From the NCBI GenBank assembly GCA_007745635.1, contig CP036272.1, forward strand, positions 2,632,063 to 2,696,062: a stretch of DNA of 64,000 bases, in the 5' to 3' direction. Made by a program: the position numbers and the translations under genes. The stretch comes from Stieleria bergensis (GTDB lineage Bacteria > Planctomycetota > Planctomycetia > Pirellulales > Pirellulaceae). The notes below the pieces were generated by a model. It was given only the letters and a program-made list of their open reading frames with translations. It was not told the origin of the DNA and searched no databases. Shown piece by piece: positions 9,501 to 17,933 of the stretch (its first letter is position 1; every line of letters starts with the position of its first letter).

Positions 9501-9819
9501 GGACCAGTTCATGAACGTTCGCTAGAAGCGTCTGCCGCGCGACTGCGTCCATTGCTACCAAGTCGTTGAGCTCCACTTCGCCCTCTTGCTTGTCGGGGCC
9601 GTGGCAAGAAACACAGTAGCGGCTTAAGACACGTGTGGCCGCATCTTCCAACTCGACCGGACTTAGCTGAGACGCTGCTAAAGTGGTCTCAGAGCGCAAC
9701 TCATCAGAAGAGCCTGATTCTTGAGCCTCAGCACGGACAGCAAGCGGAGGGCTGCAAAGCCAACCGAAAACCATCAATTCTAAGCCGCACAGAAGCATTG
9801 CATAACTCGTCGACTTCAT
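6556..9819 (-). CDS. DUF1592/DUF1588/DUF1585 planctomycete cytochrome-like protein
   Basis: 1087 residues with a signal peptide and two c-type haem motifs: CVSCH at residues 69-73 (followed by a GPDKQEGEVELNDL segment typical of the planctomycete PSCyt1-like domain) and CWRCH at 933-937 (start of the DUF1588 module, CWRCHQKMDPLGF...FESFDDFGRYR). Between them lie DUF1592-like sequence (SYALAYALTDSSPD) and afterwards the short DUF1585 tail (FRYFLGRNE). Likely exported and redox active; substrate unknown. It is first in a two-gene unit with the DUF1552 gene. This copy lacks the clear NRFEYENILRDLL motif of DUF1587 found in the second copy, and shows no carbohydrate-binding insert. Confidence 0.8.
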   Translation of the reverse strand: MKSTSYAMLLCGLELMVFGWLCSPPLAVRAEAQESGSSDELRSETTLAASQLSPVELEDAATRVLSRYCVSCHGPDKQEGEVELNDLVAMDAVARQTLLANVHELVHLGDMPPKDAKQPSEADRKVLLNWLNSQLNGKAAQALAEKLERFEYGNVIDHDDLFSGQYAHVPGYTHDRRWMISEFIFSEKVNRLLDYQPSRTIYGVRQQVAGDSGVHWSPKTEHGNKFRRTITNPFLLPEKIGVRYYGTESLTTGHLLTMVTNAKRIAAHMSSESVMKSQFPAMGAFMQRELKDRETLRLRKAFLTTDGYMEQLLQAIYGDQHEALLPTLKRVEIPFPGMRPRKFPGEKTYRIQRPEFLGGLDKQDVDAVFRSLVTYKTTPYEVTEDATKTLKDSAGSTWTPYMDQQRADYQRIVLQAERDWFMAGVPEHRIRNRVELMKLFWDHWDMNLIYREAKKRGSAPVYKPLNDAEMQVITATIKTYRQKGDSYQTIIDQCLLDWTESLERVRAEAGDADDVLIDELIVELYACVFERPPSESERVQNRELFEQLISKLGRSQAIAKLIESFILDTEFVYRHEFGTGTADQHGRRLMSPTDASYALAYALTDSSPDVELKQAALTGRLLTREDYEREVRRMLQRRDRWTIIDEAVQAANLNPSVTNQPIRKLRFFREFFGYPKAIKVFKDDSRFGAGRHEPAVSRLIEEADMLVEFILQQDQQVFESLLTTDKFYVFHNGDNASMKAASDSLHDIYLYFKDKNWQAWEPEDVAPHEAFLRTHWEFQREKEGDHVKILRKLQKLMLGLQLHFDAGQSGALPYMKNGMGYWHGGPVLGRSGQQMRGEQVTTYWNLDWRSWDFPTQQPAKIPHRKGLLTHPAWLIAHAQNLETDPIHRGKWIREKLLAGTIPDVPITVDAVIPPDNGKTLRQRMEKRTGESYCWRCHQKMDPLGFPFESFDDFGRYRTEEKLEHPDNLIEPAKRETTNEFGASLPVYKTLPVDTRGVLDGTNDPDLDGEVDGAFDLVDRLAKSDRVRQSIIRHAFRYFLGRNETLSDSKTLIDAEQAYLKSNGSFDEVVVSLLTSDSFIYRKPTPED

Positions 9820-10767
9820 TTCAGTTCACACACCAGTGATGGCTAAGGCTAGAAGTTGTGCTTTCCACGTTCCTGCCAACGTTTCAAACGTAATCATTTT
9901 TGACAGGCAATGTAAGAAGACGATGCGGCACTACCCAATTGCATGTAAGCCGCTTCGATCGGGCAGTCAACGCATCTTCGTCAGAAAGAGACGTGTGGTT
10001 AAAAGACCTCACTTCAAGATTGTAAACTCTCCTGGCATCAAACGCCAACGCACTGCTAGCTCCCCGGAAACAAACGCCAAAACCCAACAAATTTCGCGAC
10101 AAAATTGAATTCGAACCAACCGCACCTGAGCTGCCTAAAGCGCTATCCGAAACAAGCCAAAATCCAGCGTATTCTTGACGCAATGCAAAACGCTATTGAA
10201 AAGCACTGGTTCGAGAGTTCGACCTTCCCACGATTCAATGACAGTGAACCAGAACTGTTCAGTGGGATGCCCCGACTGTTGTTCAAAACACTGACCGTCT
10301 CTCTGGTGATTCTTTGCTTAAAGTTGCAGTGACGCGTCGCAGAGGTGCCGATGTCCTCGGAACACGTTGGAGGCGCCACCAAGGACGGTGGTGACTGGCG
10401 ATCAGCAATCTGATAAACGCTTTTTTCCCAACAAAGTACTCGTCCGGCCTTTTGCCACCGCGAGTCTTTCAACGCCTGCTGCCAGACCAGAACTGATTTT
10501 TCTAAAAAGTCTTGATTTCAAGCGTTGAATTCGGCGGAGAGCGGACGCAATCCCATTGAGGAACAACGCTGGCAACCGATTCCAACCGTGAAACTGACAC
10601 TGCTCTCATGAATGGGACGATTCGTTGGCTATCGGTATCGTAAGACATGAGATCTGATCGCAAAAGTGTCACAAAGTCGTTGACACATTCCGGAATGGCA
10701 AGCACGGCACCCTACGTCGTTTAAATTCCAGGCAACTCTGTGCGGACGGGGCAAGGCCTCGGCAATG

Positions 10768-10797
10768 GAACCACGAAGGACGCGATGAGCACGAAGG
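10768..10797 (+). repeat. 30-bp ACGAAGG dispersed repeat, copy 1
   Basis: Begins GAACCACGAAGGA and ends GAGCACGAAGG. It matches the reverse complement of 11287-11316 at 28 of 30 positions. Repeats of this wording (CACGAAGGAC, GAGCACGAAGG) are, from general knowledge, common between genes in planctomycetes and Verrucomicrobia; their role is not known to me. Confidence 0.6.
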
Positions 10798-11022
10798 GAT
10801 AAGTCATGGAACGACCTCGCGGGCGCGGCACCCGCCTGCGTCCCGTTTACTGTCGCCGCTGCGCGACCGGGAGCGTTCCAGTGTGGCGGCAACCGAGTTG
10901 AAACCCGGATCAGCCCCGGATCATAGAACTGAGATTCGAAGAAACTCTCCATGTTCTCGGTGCCTCTGTGTTTTGATTTTCTTCGCCACGCAAGTTAGAA
11001 CGCGCTCCCCGAAGGCAGACCG

Positions 11023-11172
11023 CCGTGAGGTCAAAAAACTCGAACGAGCTTTTTAAGTGGGGATTGCAGAGCATTGAGGTGATTCCAATGCCTTGGTCTC
11101 AGCCGACGTGTTATCGGCGGGTCGCGTTTTCGGCTTGAATTGACGCTTGCTGGCAGTGAGCCCAGTCTTCGG
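11023..11172. repeat. Dispersed repeat, copy B
   Basis: Aligns with 3182-3335, which overlaps the IS256-type remnant. Here no transposase frame accompanies it. The central AAAAACTCGAACGAGCTTTTT is a better palindrome than in copy A (CTCG-AA-CGAG flanked by A and T runs) and could fold as a terminator-like hairpin. It may be the stranded end of an older insertion. Confidence 0.6.
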
Positions 11173-11286
11173 TGTGCTGCCAACGCACAAGCTGATCCAG
11201 CGCTCGCTCGGGGATTTCCAGCAGCGGGTTCATGTGCTGCACAGGCCCCTCACAGTTCTTGCAGCGGAGGATGTTTGTGACCGCAT

Positions 11287-11316
11287 CCTTCGTGCTCTTC
11301 GCCTCCTTCGTGGTTC
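11287..11316 (-). repeat. 30-bp ACGAAGG dispersed repeat, copy 2 (inverted)
   Basis: Reverse complement of 10768-10797 with two mismatches; the two copies face each other about 490 bp apart. Confidence 0.6.
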
Positions 11317-11478
11317 ATTCCCGGTTTCGCGACGATTGCAAGTTTCGGTGGACTGTCCTCGGCAGATTATCAGCGCTTGCATGACCAGCGACGCTGGTGT
11401 CATTTTTCTAGTGCAAGGGTTTGGGCGAGAAGCCCTGGCGTTGCTTGCATTCCAAGGGACTATCCCGAACCAGTTGTC

Positions 11479-11694
11479 GAACACCTGCGGCGTTCGGAGA
11501 CGATGTGTGTGGGGCCTGTCCCCAGGGTGCTCTGCGCGCCCCTGGGCTATGGGGTAGAACACCTTTGGCGTTCGGAACTCTGGATGCAATTGTGAAAGCC
11601 ACTACCTTGGATTTGGCTGGTTGCTTGGGCGTGTTTCTCTGATCATGTGCTTCGAAGGAACGTCACGCTGGGCTGCCGAACGCCGTAGGTGTTC
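11479..11694. repeat. Three copies of a GAACACCTnnGGCGTTCGG repeat
   Basis: Direct copies at 11479-11497 and 11557-11575 and an inverted copy at 11676-11694 share 17 of 19 positions. Between the first two lies CCCAGGGTGCTCTGCG...CCCTGGGCTATGGGGTAG. Text of this kind is frequent in planctomycete intergenic DNA in my experience of the group; it often creates spurious frames. No function is known to me. Confidence 0.55.
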
Positions 11695-11972
11695 CACATG
11701 CGGTTTCGGGCCAATCGAGCAGAGAGCAAATGTTATCTGCTGCACAGGCTTTCGCCGGAGGTTTCTCAGCCATGCGTTGTCAGCGGCGCTGGCTCATTCA
11801 GTAAGCCCTCTTAAGACGCGCAGAGCAGCTGTTTACTCAAGTGATCAGTGACAGGCAAGCGGATCTTCTGGCTGTGCAACCAGTCCTCGATCCTGACGAT
11901 CTCGGCCGGTCAACCGTGCTAACAGTGGGAGCAGCTTTTGGGGAGCACGCCATCAGCGTTCTGCTGGTTGAC

Positions 11973-13226
11973 TCACACCAGCCCTGTCAGCGTGCCAGTG
12001 CTGCTTGCGAAGCGGTCGGTCTGCAGCCCCATGTTGTGGAGCATGCTCAGATAGAGATTGGCAAGCGGCCTGTTGCTTTGCGGATTGAACGCGAGGTGCT
12101 GGCCGTGGCGGAAGCCGCCGCCGGCGAAAATGATCGGCAGATTCTTGTTGTTGTGGATGTTGGCATCTCCCATGTGGCATCCATAGAGCACCATGGTGTG
12201 ATCCAGCAGGCTGCCATCGGGCTCGTCAACGGCCTTCAGATCGCCAAGCAGTTCGCCGAACAACCCCATCTGCGCCACTTCGATTTCCTCCAGCTGTTTC
12301 AACTTCCGCTCGTCTTTGCCGTGATGGGAGAGGTTGTGGTAACCACCGAGCGACCTGCCGTCGTCAAACTTCACGCCCGGGGTGCGCACACTGCCCAGGA
12401 ACAGGGTGATCACCCGAGTGGAGTCCGTCTGGAAGGCGAGCCGAGACATGTCATTCATCATGCGCACCATTGCGAAGAATTCCTTCTTGTCGCTTGGGTA
12501 ATCCGGCTTGGCTTCGTCCACGTTGGGCTTGGGCCGCGTCTCCCACGATTCGGCCTCGGCGAGCCGCTGTTCGAGGCTGCGGACGGCGGTTTGAAACTGA
12601 TCGATCCGCTCGCGATCCGAAACGCTCACGCGCTTGCTAAGATCAGAGCTCTGTCCCATCACGACGTCGAGAATACTTCCTTTTTTACGCAGCCGCACCA
12701 ATTGCCGCTGCATCGCCTTGCGATCCCCCTGAAGAAACATCTTCTTGTACAGTTCGGCCGCACTTTGAATGGTGGGAATCTCAACGCCGGCCTGGGTGTA
12801 GGACAAGCTTCTTGTATCGTTGATCCCAAGTGAAAGTGACCGGAAACGCGTCTCATGACCCAATTCATTGGCGATCACTTGGTCGAGTGAAATGCTGTTC
12901 CGAAAACTCGCTCGCCCGGGATGGGGAGCCGCGGTCAAAAACGTTTTGTCGGCGCGGTGTCCCCCGTCAACGCCGGGATGAGAGAGACCGCTGAACACGG
13001 TGAACTGCCCTCGGTGCGCCGCGATTTGCTTGAGGTAAGGGGACAAGGCATAGTCCCTGCCCGACGTTTTCGGAAAGAAGTGTTTAGGAATGAAGCCGAG
13101 ATCCTGGTTGATCGCGATCATGCGCTTCGGCGATGCCTTTGCACGTTCAGCCCCGAAGGATTCAAGCACAGGTAGACTCAGACCGACACCAGCGGCGCGC
13201 AGCACTGTTCGACGAGATGTTGTCAT
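11973..13226 (-). CDS. DUF1552 protein, second copy, twin-arginine exported
   Basis: 417 residues from the ATG at 13226, which has GGAAG seven bases upstream; the frame is open a further 21 codons but that part overlaps the preceding gene. The N-terminus MTTSRRTVLRAAGVGLSLP is a twin-arginine signal. Family landmarks include PKRMIAINQDLGF, HRGQFTVFSGLSHPG, GGHRADKTFLT, ISLDQVIA, GGYHNLSHHG and LYGCHMGDANIHNNKNLP. It starts 4 bp after the stop of the DUF1592 gene and is last in the 22629-11973 run. It is only distantly similar to the first DUF1552 copy (5135-6550), so the two are old paralogues, not a recent duplication. Confidence 0.88.
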   Translation of the reverse strand: MTTSRRTVLRAAGVGLSLPVLESFGAERAKASPKRMIAINQDLGFIPKHFFPKTSGRDYALSPYLKQIAAHRGQFTVFSGLSHPGVDGGHRADKTFLTAAPHPGRASFRNSISLDQVIANELGHETRFRSLSLGINDTRSLSYTQAGVEIPTIQSAAELYKKMFLQGDRKAMQRQLVRLRKKGSILDVVMGQSSDLSKRVSVSDRERIDQFQTAVRSLEQRLAEAESWETRPKPNVDEAKPDYPSDKKEFFAMVRMMNDMSRLAFQTDSTRVITLFLGSVRTPGVKFDDGRSLGGYHNLSHHGKDERKLKQLEEIEVAQMGLFGELLGDLKAVDEPDGSLLDHTMVLYGCHMGDANIHNNKNLPIIFAGGGFRHGQHLAFNPQSNRPLANLYLSMLHNMGLQTDRFASSTGTLTGLV

Positions 13227-13230
13227 CAGA

Positions 13231-16200
13231 TTACTTCCGCAGGAACAATGGACTCTGAATGATTTCATGGATAATGGTACGAACGGCAAACTCCGACGGC
13301 CGACTCTTTTCGAGAATCACTGAAACGTCATCGCGATCCGCAAAACGAACGGGTGCTCCGGTGGCATAGACTAAAAGCTGCTCGGTCAAATTCCGTGCAA
13401 TGGCTTCTTCATCCTGCAGGAGTCGTTTCTTGAATTGGAGAATGTCAGCGAAGGGTTCACCGCTGGGCATCACACCGGAAGCATCGACTTCCTTTCCGAT
13501 GTAGTGAACAAACTCGTTACCACTTCGGCCCACTCCCTCGACTCGCATGGATCCCTCCGCGAGTGAGCGATAGTTCTGCCTCCAGCGGCCCATGACGTCG
13601 AAGTTCTCCAGCGCGAAGCCCGGAGGATCGATCTTTCGGTGACAGCTGGCACAGGATGAGTCGGCCCGATGTTTTTTTAATAACTCTCGAATCGTTGCCG
13701 CACCACGGATATCCGGTTCCACGGCGGGGACAGACGGTGGCGGCGGAGAAGGGGGATCACCCAGCAGTCGCTCCATCACGTACACGCCGCGTAAGACCGG
13801 CGACGTAACGGTTCCGTTTGCTGTCACCTTTAGCACCGAAGCCTGAGTCAGGATTCCGCCGTAAGGGCTATTCTCTGGAAGAGACTTGCGCTGGAACGCG
13901 GGGCCGAAGACGCCAGGAACGCCGTAATGTCGAGCCAGACGTTCATCAAGAAACGTGTAATCCGCATCGATGATGTTGCGAGCCGGCAGATCGCGATCAA
14001 TCAGATCAGCGAAATAGAGACGAGACTCTTCGACCATCGAGTTCACCAGCCACCAGTCTCCAGCGTATTCCGGATAGAGCTCCCGGTCAGGATCGGTGTC
14101 ATTGATCTTGTCGAGCTTGAGCCAGGAATTGAGGAACTCCTTTACGAATCGTTTCGCTTCCGGCTTTTCGAGCAGGCGATCGACTTCCGCTCGAAGCGTA
14201 TCAGGCTCGCGAAGTTTTCCTTGTCCAGCCAGGGAGCGAAGGTGCTGGTCCGGCATCGATTCGCCAAGGAAAAATGAGATTCGTTCGGCGAGCGCAAAAT
14301 CATCGAGTTCTCCCGGCGCGCCGCAATGAAAGAGGAATTCTGGCGAAGCCAGCACCGCCGAATACGTCGCGATCATCGCCTCCGTAAACGTCTCGCCCTC
14401 CTTCAGCAACTGCTTCGTGTATCGGTAGAATCGATCGAACTCCGCCTCGGCAACCGGACGCCGATACGCCCGATCCATAAACGCCGCCAACAACGTGCCG
14501 GCATCCTTTACTGGTTGTTCAGAGACCGCCTGAACATGGCGGCCCGCTTGCTGGAATGGCACGTCGCCAAACAACGCCCTGTAGGAAGCGGGTGGCCACT
14601 GCTTGACGATCGGTCCTTCAACTTCCAGCCAATGAAACGCGACGCCGGGATACGCACCATCCGTTTTCTGGATCGTATGTGGCATCGCGGGAACCATCGG
14701 ACTTGGCAATCGCATGCAATCGAGTTTTACCATGGCCCCTTTCTCCAGAAACGCTTCTAGCTGAGAAACCCCTGGCGTTTCCGGCGGCGCCTCAAAGACT
14801 CCAATCGGCAACTTGCTTTGGGTGTTTGGTTCGTCCAGCGTGGACGAGTACACCTTGACCGGCTCACTGCGTTTTCCGGATGAGACCCGGTCATTGACAG
14901 GAGTCGGATAGCGTCGCGAGGCATCCAGCACCAAATCCGGATAGAAACGCGGCTTCTTCTCGCCTTCCCAATCAACGTAGTCCGTCTGGCGAAGCACCGA
15001 TCGTGCCTTGAGGCGAAGCTTGTAATCACCTCGGACCGGCGCTTTGAATTTTTCGAAGCCATAGTAGAACGGGGTATAGGCTCCTCGAAAAATGGCGGTG
15101 GACGCATCTTCCAGAGGCCGAACCTGAGTGATCTTTTTCTCCAAATCATCGACGTGAACGAATTGAACGGCATCCGCGATCACCCAACCCTGGGCATCCT
15201 TGTTGCTCAGCGATACCTCCGCTGCGCGGTCGAATGTGAAACGTCCCAGAGGAAACCACCGCCCTTGAATTGGCGGCTTCTGTCTTTGATCAATAGACAG
15301 GTCGGTTTCGCCGTTGGCGTGGCGAACCCGATACGGCGCGGTCCTGGCGAGGCCTTCTCCGCCACAGAAACTGACTCGCACTTCGTAGGTCCCTGGTTTC
15401 GGCAATCTAGCCTTCCACGTGATCGCGTAGGCGCCCGTGTGCTTGTTGTCGTCAGCCAGATAGTGGTCACCGATGTGATTGGATCGACGCGTGGACTGGA
15501 TCCAGGGCCCGGTGCGTTCCGCCTCGGTATCGTCGACGATGGTTCCCGCCGATGGGGACGACTCCACCGGAGCAGCAAAGCCTCTCTTGTTGAAAGAGTA
15601 ATCCTCGTTGATGTTCAAGCCTTCCAGCGCGAGTGAACAGCGCGCCCAGCCGAGATTCCCTTTCCCGGCCCACATCTTCGCTTGTTCACGAGCGTAATAT
15701 CGCTGCGTCGTGGAATCTGGCTTGCTGGTGGGAAACTCAATCGCACGGCGAAGCGCAAATTCGGCTGCATCCAGATAGGCATCGACCTGCACATGAGAAA
15801 CATCAAGCGCTTCGCCCACTTTCGCGAAGCCATGGACCTGACCGTCCAGGGGTAACTGATCAGCGATCTTGAGGTAAGGATCGTGCAGAAGATCGCGAAG
15901 AATGTTCTCGTATTCAAAACGATTCACCCGACGTGAAACGGAGCGTCCGTGACGTGCGTCCCTGTTTGTCTGAAACCGGACGATTCGATTGGCCAGATCC
16001 TTCACCGCCGAGTCGCGCCGGCCCTTGCTCAAATGGCCTGCATCCTTTGGCGGCATTTCCCCGGAAGCAAGTCGATCATGAATCTTCACCCAGATACCGG
16101 CCAGATGAGGATCCTCAAGATTCCATTCAAGCGATGGAAGGTCCAATCCGCCCTCGGCCTCCCCGCCGTCGTGGCAATCCACGCAGTGTTTGTCAAAGAG

Positions 16201-16398
16201 CGTGGTCATTGTCTCTGCCAAATCTGCCTGATGACTCAGTTGCGCATCACTCACTGGGGCGAAGATCGCGATCCCAAACGCAATGAGCACGGCCAATGCA
16301 AGCCGCGACAGAAGCGTGCTTCGTTCGTTGACCACAAAACCACACAGGAAAAGCAGGCTGTGACGAGAAAGGTTGTTCATTTTAATCGCAATGCTCAC
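13231..16398 (-). CDS. DUF1587/DUF1592/DUF1588/DUF1585 cytochrome-like protein with Golvesin-like insert
   Basis: 1055 residues. After a signal segment comes a c-type haem motif CVDCH (residues 72-76) and MPPKDAGH, then DUF1587 (NRFEYENILRDLL), then an inserted segment whose end, GWVIADAVQFVHV, resembles the Golvesin/Xly carbohydrate-binding-like domain, then DUF1595 (YRRPVAEAEFDRF), DUF1592 (LDDFALAERISFFL, LDERLARHYGV), DUF1588 (GVYVMERLLGDPPSPPPPSVP, CASCH at 916-920) and DUF1585. Two haem sites and a putative glycan-binding insert suggest an exported redox protein acting near polysaccharide. The GTG start at 16398 overlaps the preceding sulfatase stop by 4 bp; an ATG at 16380 is an alternative. 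Confidence 0.85.
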   Translation of the reverse strand: MSIAIKMNNLSRHSLLFLCGFVVNERSTLLSRLALAVLIAFGIAIFAPVSDAQLSHQADLAETMTTLFDKHCVDCHDGGEAEGGLDLPSLEWNLEDPHLAGIWVKIHDRLASGEMPPKDAGHLSKGRRDSAVKDLANRIVRFQTNRDARHGRSVSRRVNRFEYENILRDLLHDPYLKIADQLPLDGQVHGFAKVGEALDVSHVQVDAYLDAAEFALRRAIEFPTSKPDSTTQRYYAREQAKMWAGKGNLGWARCSLALEGLNINEDYSFNKRGFAAPVESSPSAGTIVDDTEAERTGPWIQSTRRSNHIGDHYLADDNKHTGAYAITWKARLPKPGTYEVRVSFCGGEGLARTAPYRVRHANGETDLSIDQRQKPPIQGRWFPLGRFTFDRAAEVSLSNKDAQGWVIADAVQFVHVDDLEKKITQVRPLEDASTAIFRGAYTPFYYGFEKFKAPVRGDYKLRLKARSVLRQTDYVDWEGEKKPRFYPDLVLDASRRYPTPVNDRVSSGKRSEPVKVYSSTLDEPNTQSKLPIGVFEAPPETPGVSQLEAFLEKGAMVKLDCMRLPSPMVPAMPHTIQKTDGAYPGVAFHWLEVEGPIVKQWPPASYRALFGDVPFQQAGRHVQAVSEQPVKDAGTLLAAFMDRAYRRPVAEAEFDRFYRYTKQLLKEGETFTEAMIATYSAVLASPEFLFHCGAPGELDDFALAERISFFLGESMPDQHLRSLAGQGKLREPDTLRAEVDRLLEKPEAKRFVKEFLNSWLKLDKINDTDPDRELYPEYAGDWWLVNSMVEESRLYFADLIDRDLPARNIIDADYTFLDERLARHYGVPGVFGPAFQRKSLPENSPYGGILTQASVLKVTANGTVTSPVLRGVYVMERLLGDPPSPPPPSVPAVEPDIRGAATIRELLKKHRADSSCASCHRKIDPPGFALENFDVMGRWRQNYRSLAEGSMRVEGVGRSGNEFVHYIGKEVDASGVMPSGEPFADILQFKKRLLQDEEAIARNLTEQLLVYATGAPVRFADRDDVSVILEKSRPSEFAVRTIIHEIIQSPLFLRK

Positions 16399-17810
16399 TT
16401 CTGAAACTTATCCAGCCACGTCTGGACTTTGAGTCCTGGATGCTGATTGTCCGGGATCATTCGAGCCAGACTCTTCCTTGTTTGGTTGTGCTCCGGTTTG
16501 GTTGCCAGGTTGGTCCATTCGTTGGGATCCGTTCGGTGATCGTAAAGTTCCTCTGAACCGTCCTCATACCGAATGTATCTCCAGTGTTCGGTGCGGACCG
16601 AAGTGTTGCCTTCACCATACGAAGAAATCGCAGGCCCGCGAGACGCCGAAGGATTAGCCAGTTGAGGCTGAATGGATGTTCCGTCGAGCCATTGTGGCAC
16701 GCCTAATCCGGCGAGGTCAACCAGTGACGGATAGACATCGATCAGACTCACTGGTTGTGTGCACTTGCTTCCGGGCCTGATTCCCGGACCGCGAACCATG
16801 AAGGGAATATGCGTTGTCTGTTCCCAGATCGCTCCTTTGCACCAATGCTTCTTTTCCCCCAGATGCCATCCGTGATCGCTGACCAGCATGACATAGGTTT
16901 CGCGTCCACGAGGGTTCTGCTTCAGGCTCTGCAGAAACCGGCCGATCTGGCGGTCAACGAATGCAACCGACGCATGATAGGCTCGAATGGTCGCCTCCCA
17001 ATCGTCGTTGGCAACGATGTATTCGTGATCGCTCTGGCCGTTGTGAAGCGCTTTGTGAGCATGAGTGCGAGCGAGTCGCCGAGCGAATTCGGGCAGGTCA
17101 TCCCAGTCATCCACGCCCTCCGGTTCAACAGGGCGGCGAATTGATGCGAGCGGGAATTTCTCGAACCACGGCTTCGGTACGTGCAGCGGACGATGGGGAC
17201 GAAAGAAGCCGACAGTCATCAAGAGCGGTTTATCGGTGACAGTGTTCCATTGTTCCGTCGCCCACTGAGCCACTTTGTAGTCGCTCATTTCTTCGTCTTT
17301 GGCATCCAGGGCAAACCCGTCGTTGGGCGCTGCCATGGCGTTGAAGTTATTCTTTCCCGGCGGCGGTGCGGGATCCTTGGGCTTTCTAAACAGCGAATCA
17401 CCATGTTTGCCGGGCGTGCCATGGAACACTTTCCCGCCACTGGCAACGCGATAGCCGTTGTTCATGAAAAACTGCTGCAGAGTCGGCGTTGTGACGCCGG
17501 TTTCTTTGCGGAAGCGAGCGTTAAAATAGGTTCCCGTCTTGAACGGATAGACGCCGGCCATCAGGCTGGTTCGAGACGGACGACATTGCGGCGAGTTGCA
17601 ATAGGCTTGCGAGAACAGCATGCCGCTTGTGGCCAAAGCGTCGATGTTCGGCGACTGCGCATCCGGGTGCCCAGCGAGGCAACCAATCCAATCGTTCAGA
17701 TCATCGACGATGATAAACACGATATCGGGACGCTTCTCCTCGGCCAACGTGACATTCGACAACGCGGCGAACAGAATAACTGTTGCAAAGATGAGCTTGT
17801 AGATGTGCAT
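16395..17810 (-). CDS. Secreted sulfatase, iduronate-2-sulfatase-like
   Basis: 471 residues from the ATG at 17810 (MHIYKLIFATVILFAALSN...LAEE is a signal peptide; the longer frame from 17903 adds an unrelated basic stretch). Metal ligands VDDLND sit near residues 36-38 and the formylglycine motif is canonical, CRPSRTSLMAG, with Cys near residue 76. Further landmarks are GGKVFHG, VGFFRPHRPLHVP, SDHGWHLGEKKHWCKGAIWE and the C-terminal ELYDHRTDPNEWTNLA. Maturation therefore needs a formylglycine-generating enzyme, not seen here. It sits between another sulfatase and the DUF1592 gene, overlapping the latter by 4 bp, which points to one operon for a sulfated glycan. Confidence 0.9.
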   Translation of the reverse strand: MHIYKLIFATVILFAALSNVTLAEEKRPDIVFIIVDDLNDWIGCLAGHPDAQSPNIDALATSGMLFSQAYCNSPQCRPSRTSLMAGVYPFKTGTYFNARFRKETGVTTPTLQQFFMNNGYRVASGGKVFHGTPGKHGDSLFRKPKDPAPPPGKNNFNAMAAPNDGFALDAKDEEMSDYKVAQWATEQWNTVTDKPLLMTVGFFRPHRPLHVPKPWFEKFPLASIRRPVEPEGVDDWDDLPEFARRLARTHAHKALHNGQSDHEYIVANDDWEATIRAYHASVAFVDRQIGRFLQSLKQNPRGRETYVMLVSDHGWHLGEKKHWCKGAIWEQTTHIPFMVRGPGIRPGSKCTQPVSLIDVYPSLVDLAGLGVPQWLDGTSIQPQLANPSASRGPAISSYGEGNTSVRTEHWRYIRYEDGSEELYDHRTDPNEWTNLATKPEHNQTRKSLARMIPDNQHPGLKVQTWLDKFQK

Positions 17811-17933
17811 GGGTGTTGCCTGTGTTAAGCCGCCAAACGACGGCAGTTGAGAGCCCACTGCATTGAGCCGCCACTTCTTAGCGCGCGGTGTTCTCTCGCT
17901 CAATGACGCGTCGGGCTGGCTGCCTTGGTGCCG

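Larger units (their letters stand above)
9820..11972. other. 2.1-kb intergenic stretch rich in dispersed repeats
   Basis: Short frames exist on both strands, but none matches a family or has a convincing start, and they overlap one another. The stretch contains copy B of the IS256-associated repeat (11023-11172), an inverted pair of 30-bp ACGAAGG repeats (10768-10797 and 11287-11316), three copies of a GAACACCTnnGGCGTTCGG repeat (11479, 11557 and inverted 11676), and duplicated CTGCTGCACAGGC strings (about 11233 and 11741). This looks like accumulated, decayed intergenic DNA. Confidence 0.6.

Noticed and set aside
10105..10332. 75-residue plus-strand frame
   Set aside because: No motif, no ribosome site, in a repeat-rich region without other genes.
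11841..12833. 330-residue plus-strand frame
   Set aside because: It is antisense to the well-supported DUF1552 gene (11973-13226) and has no family features; the GC skew of that gene creates the open frame.
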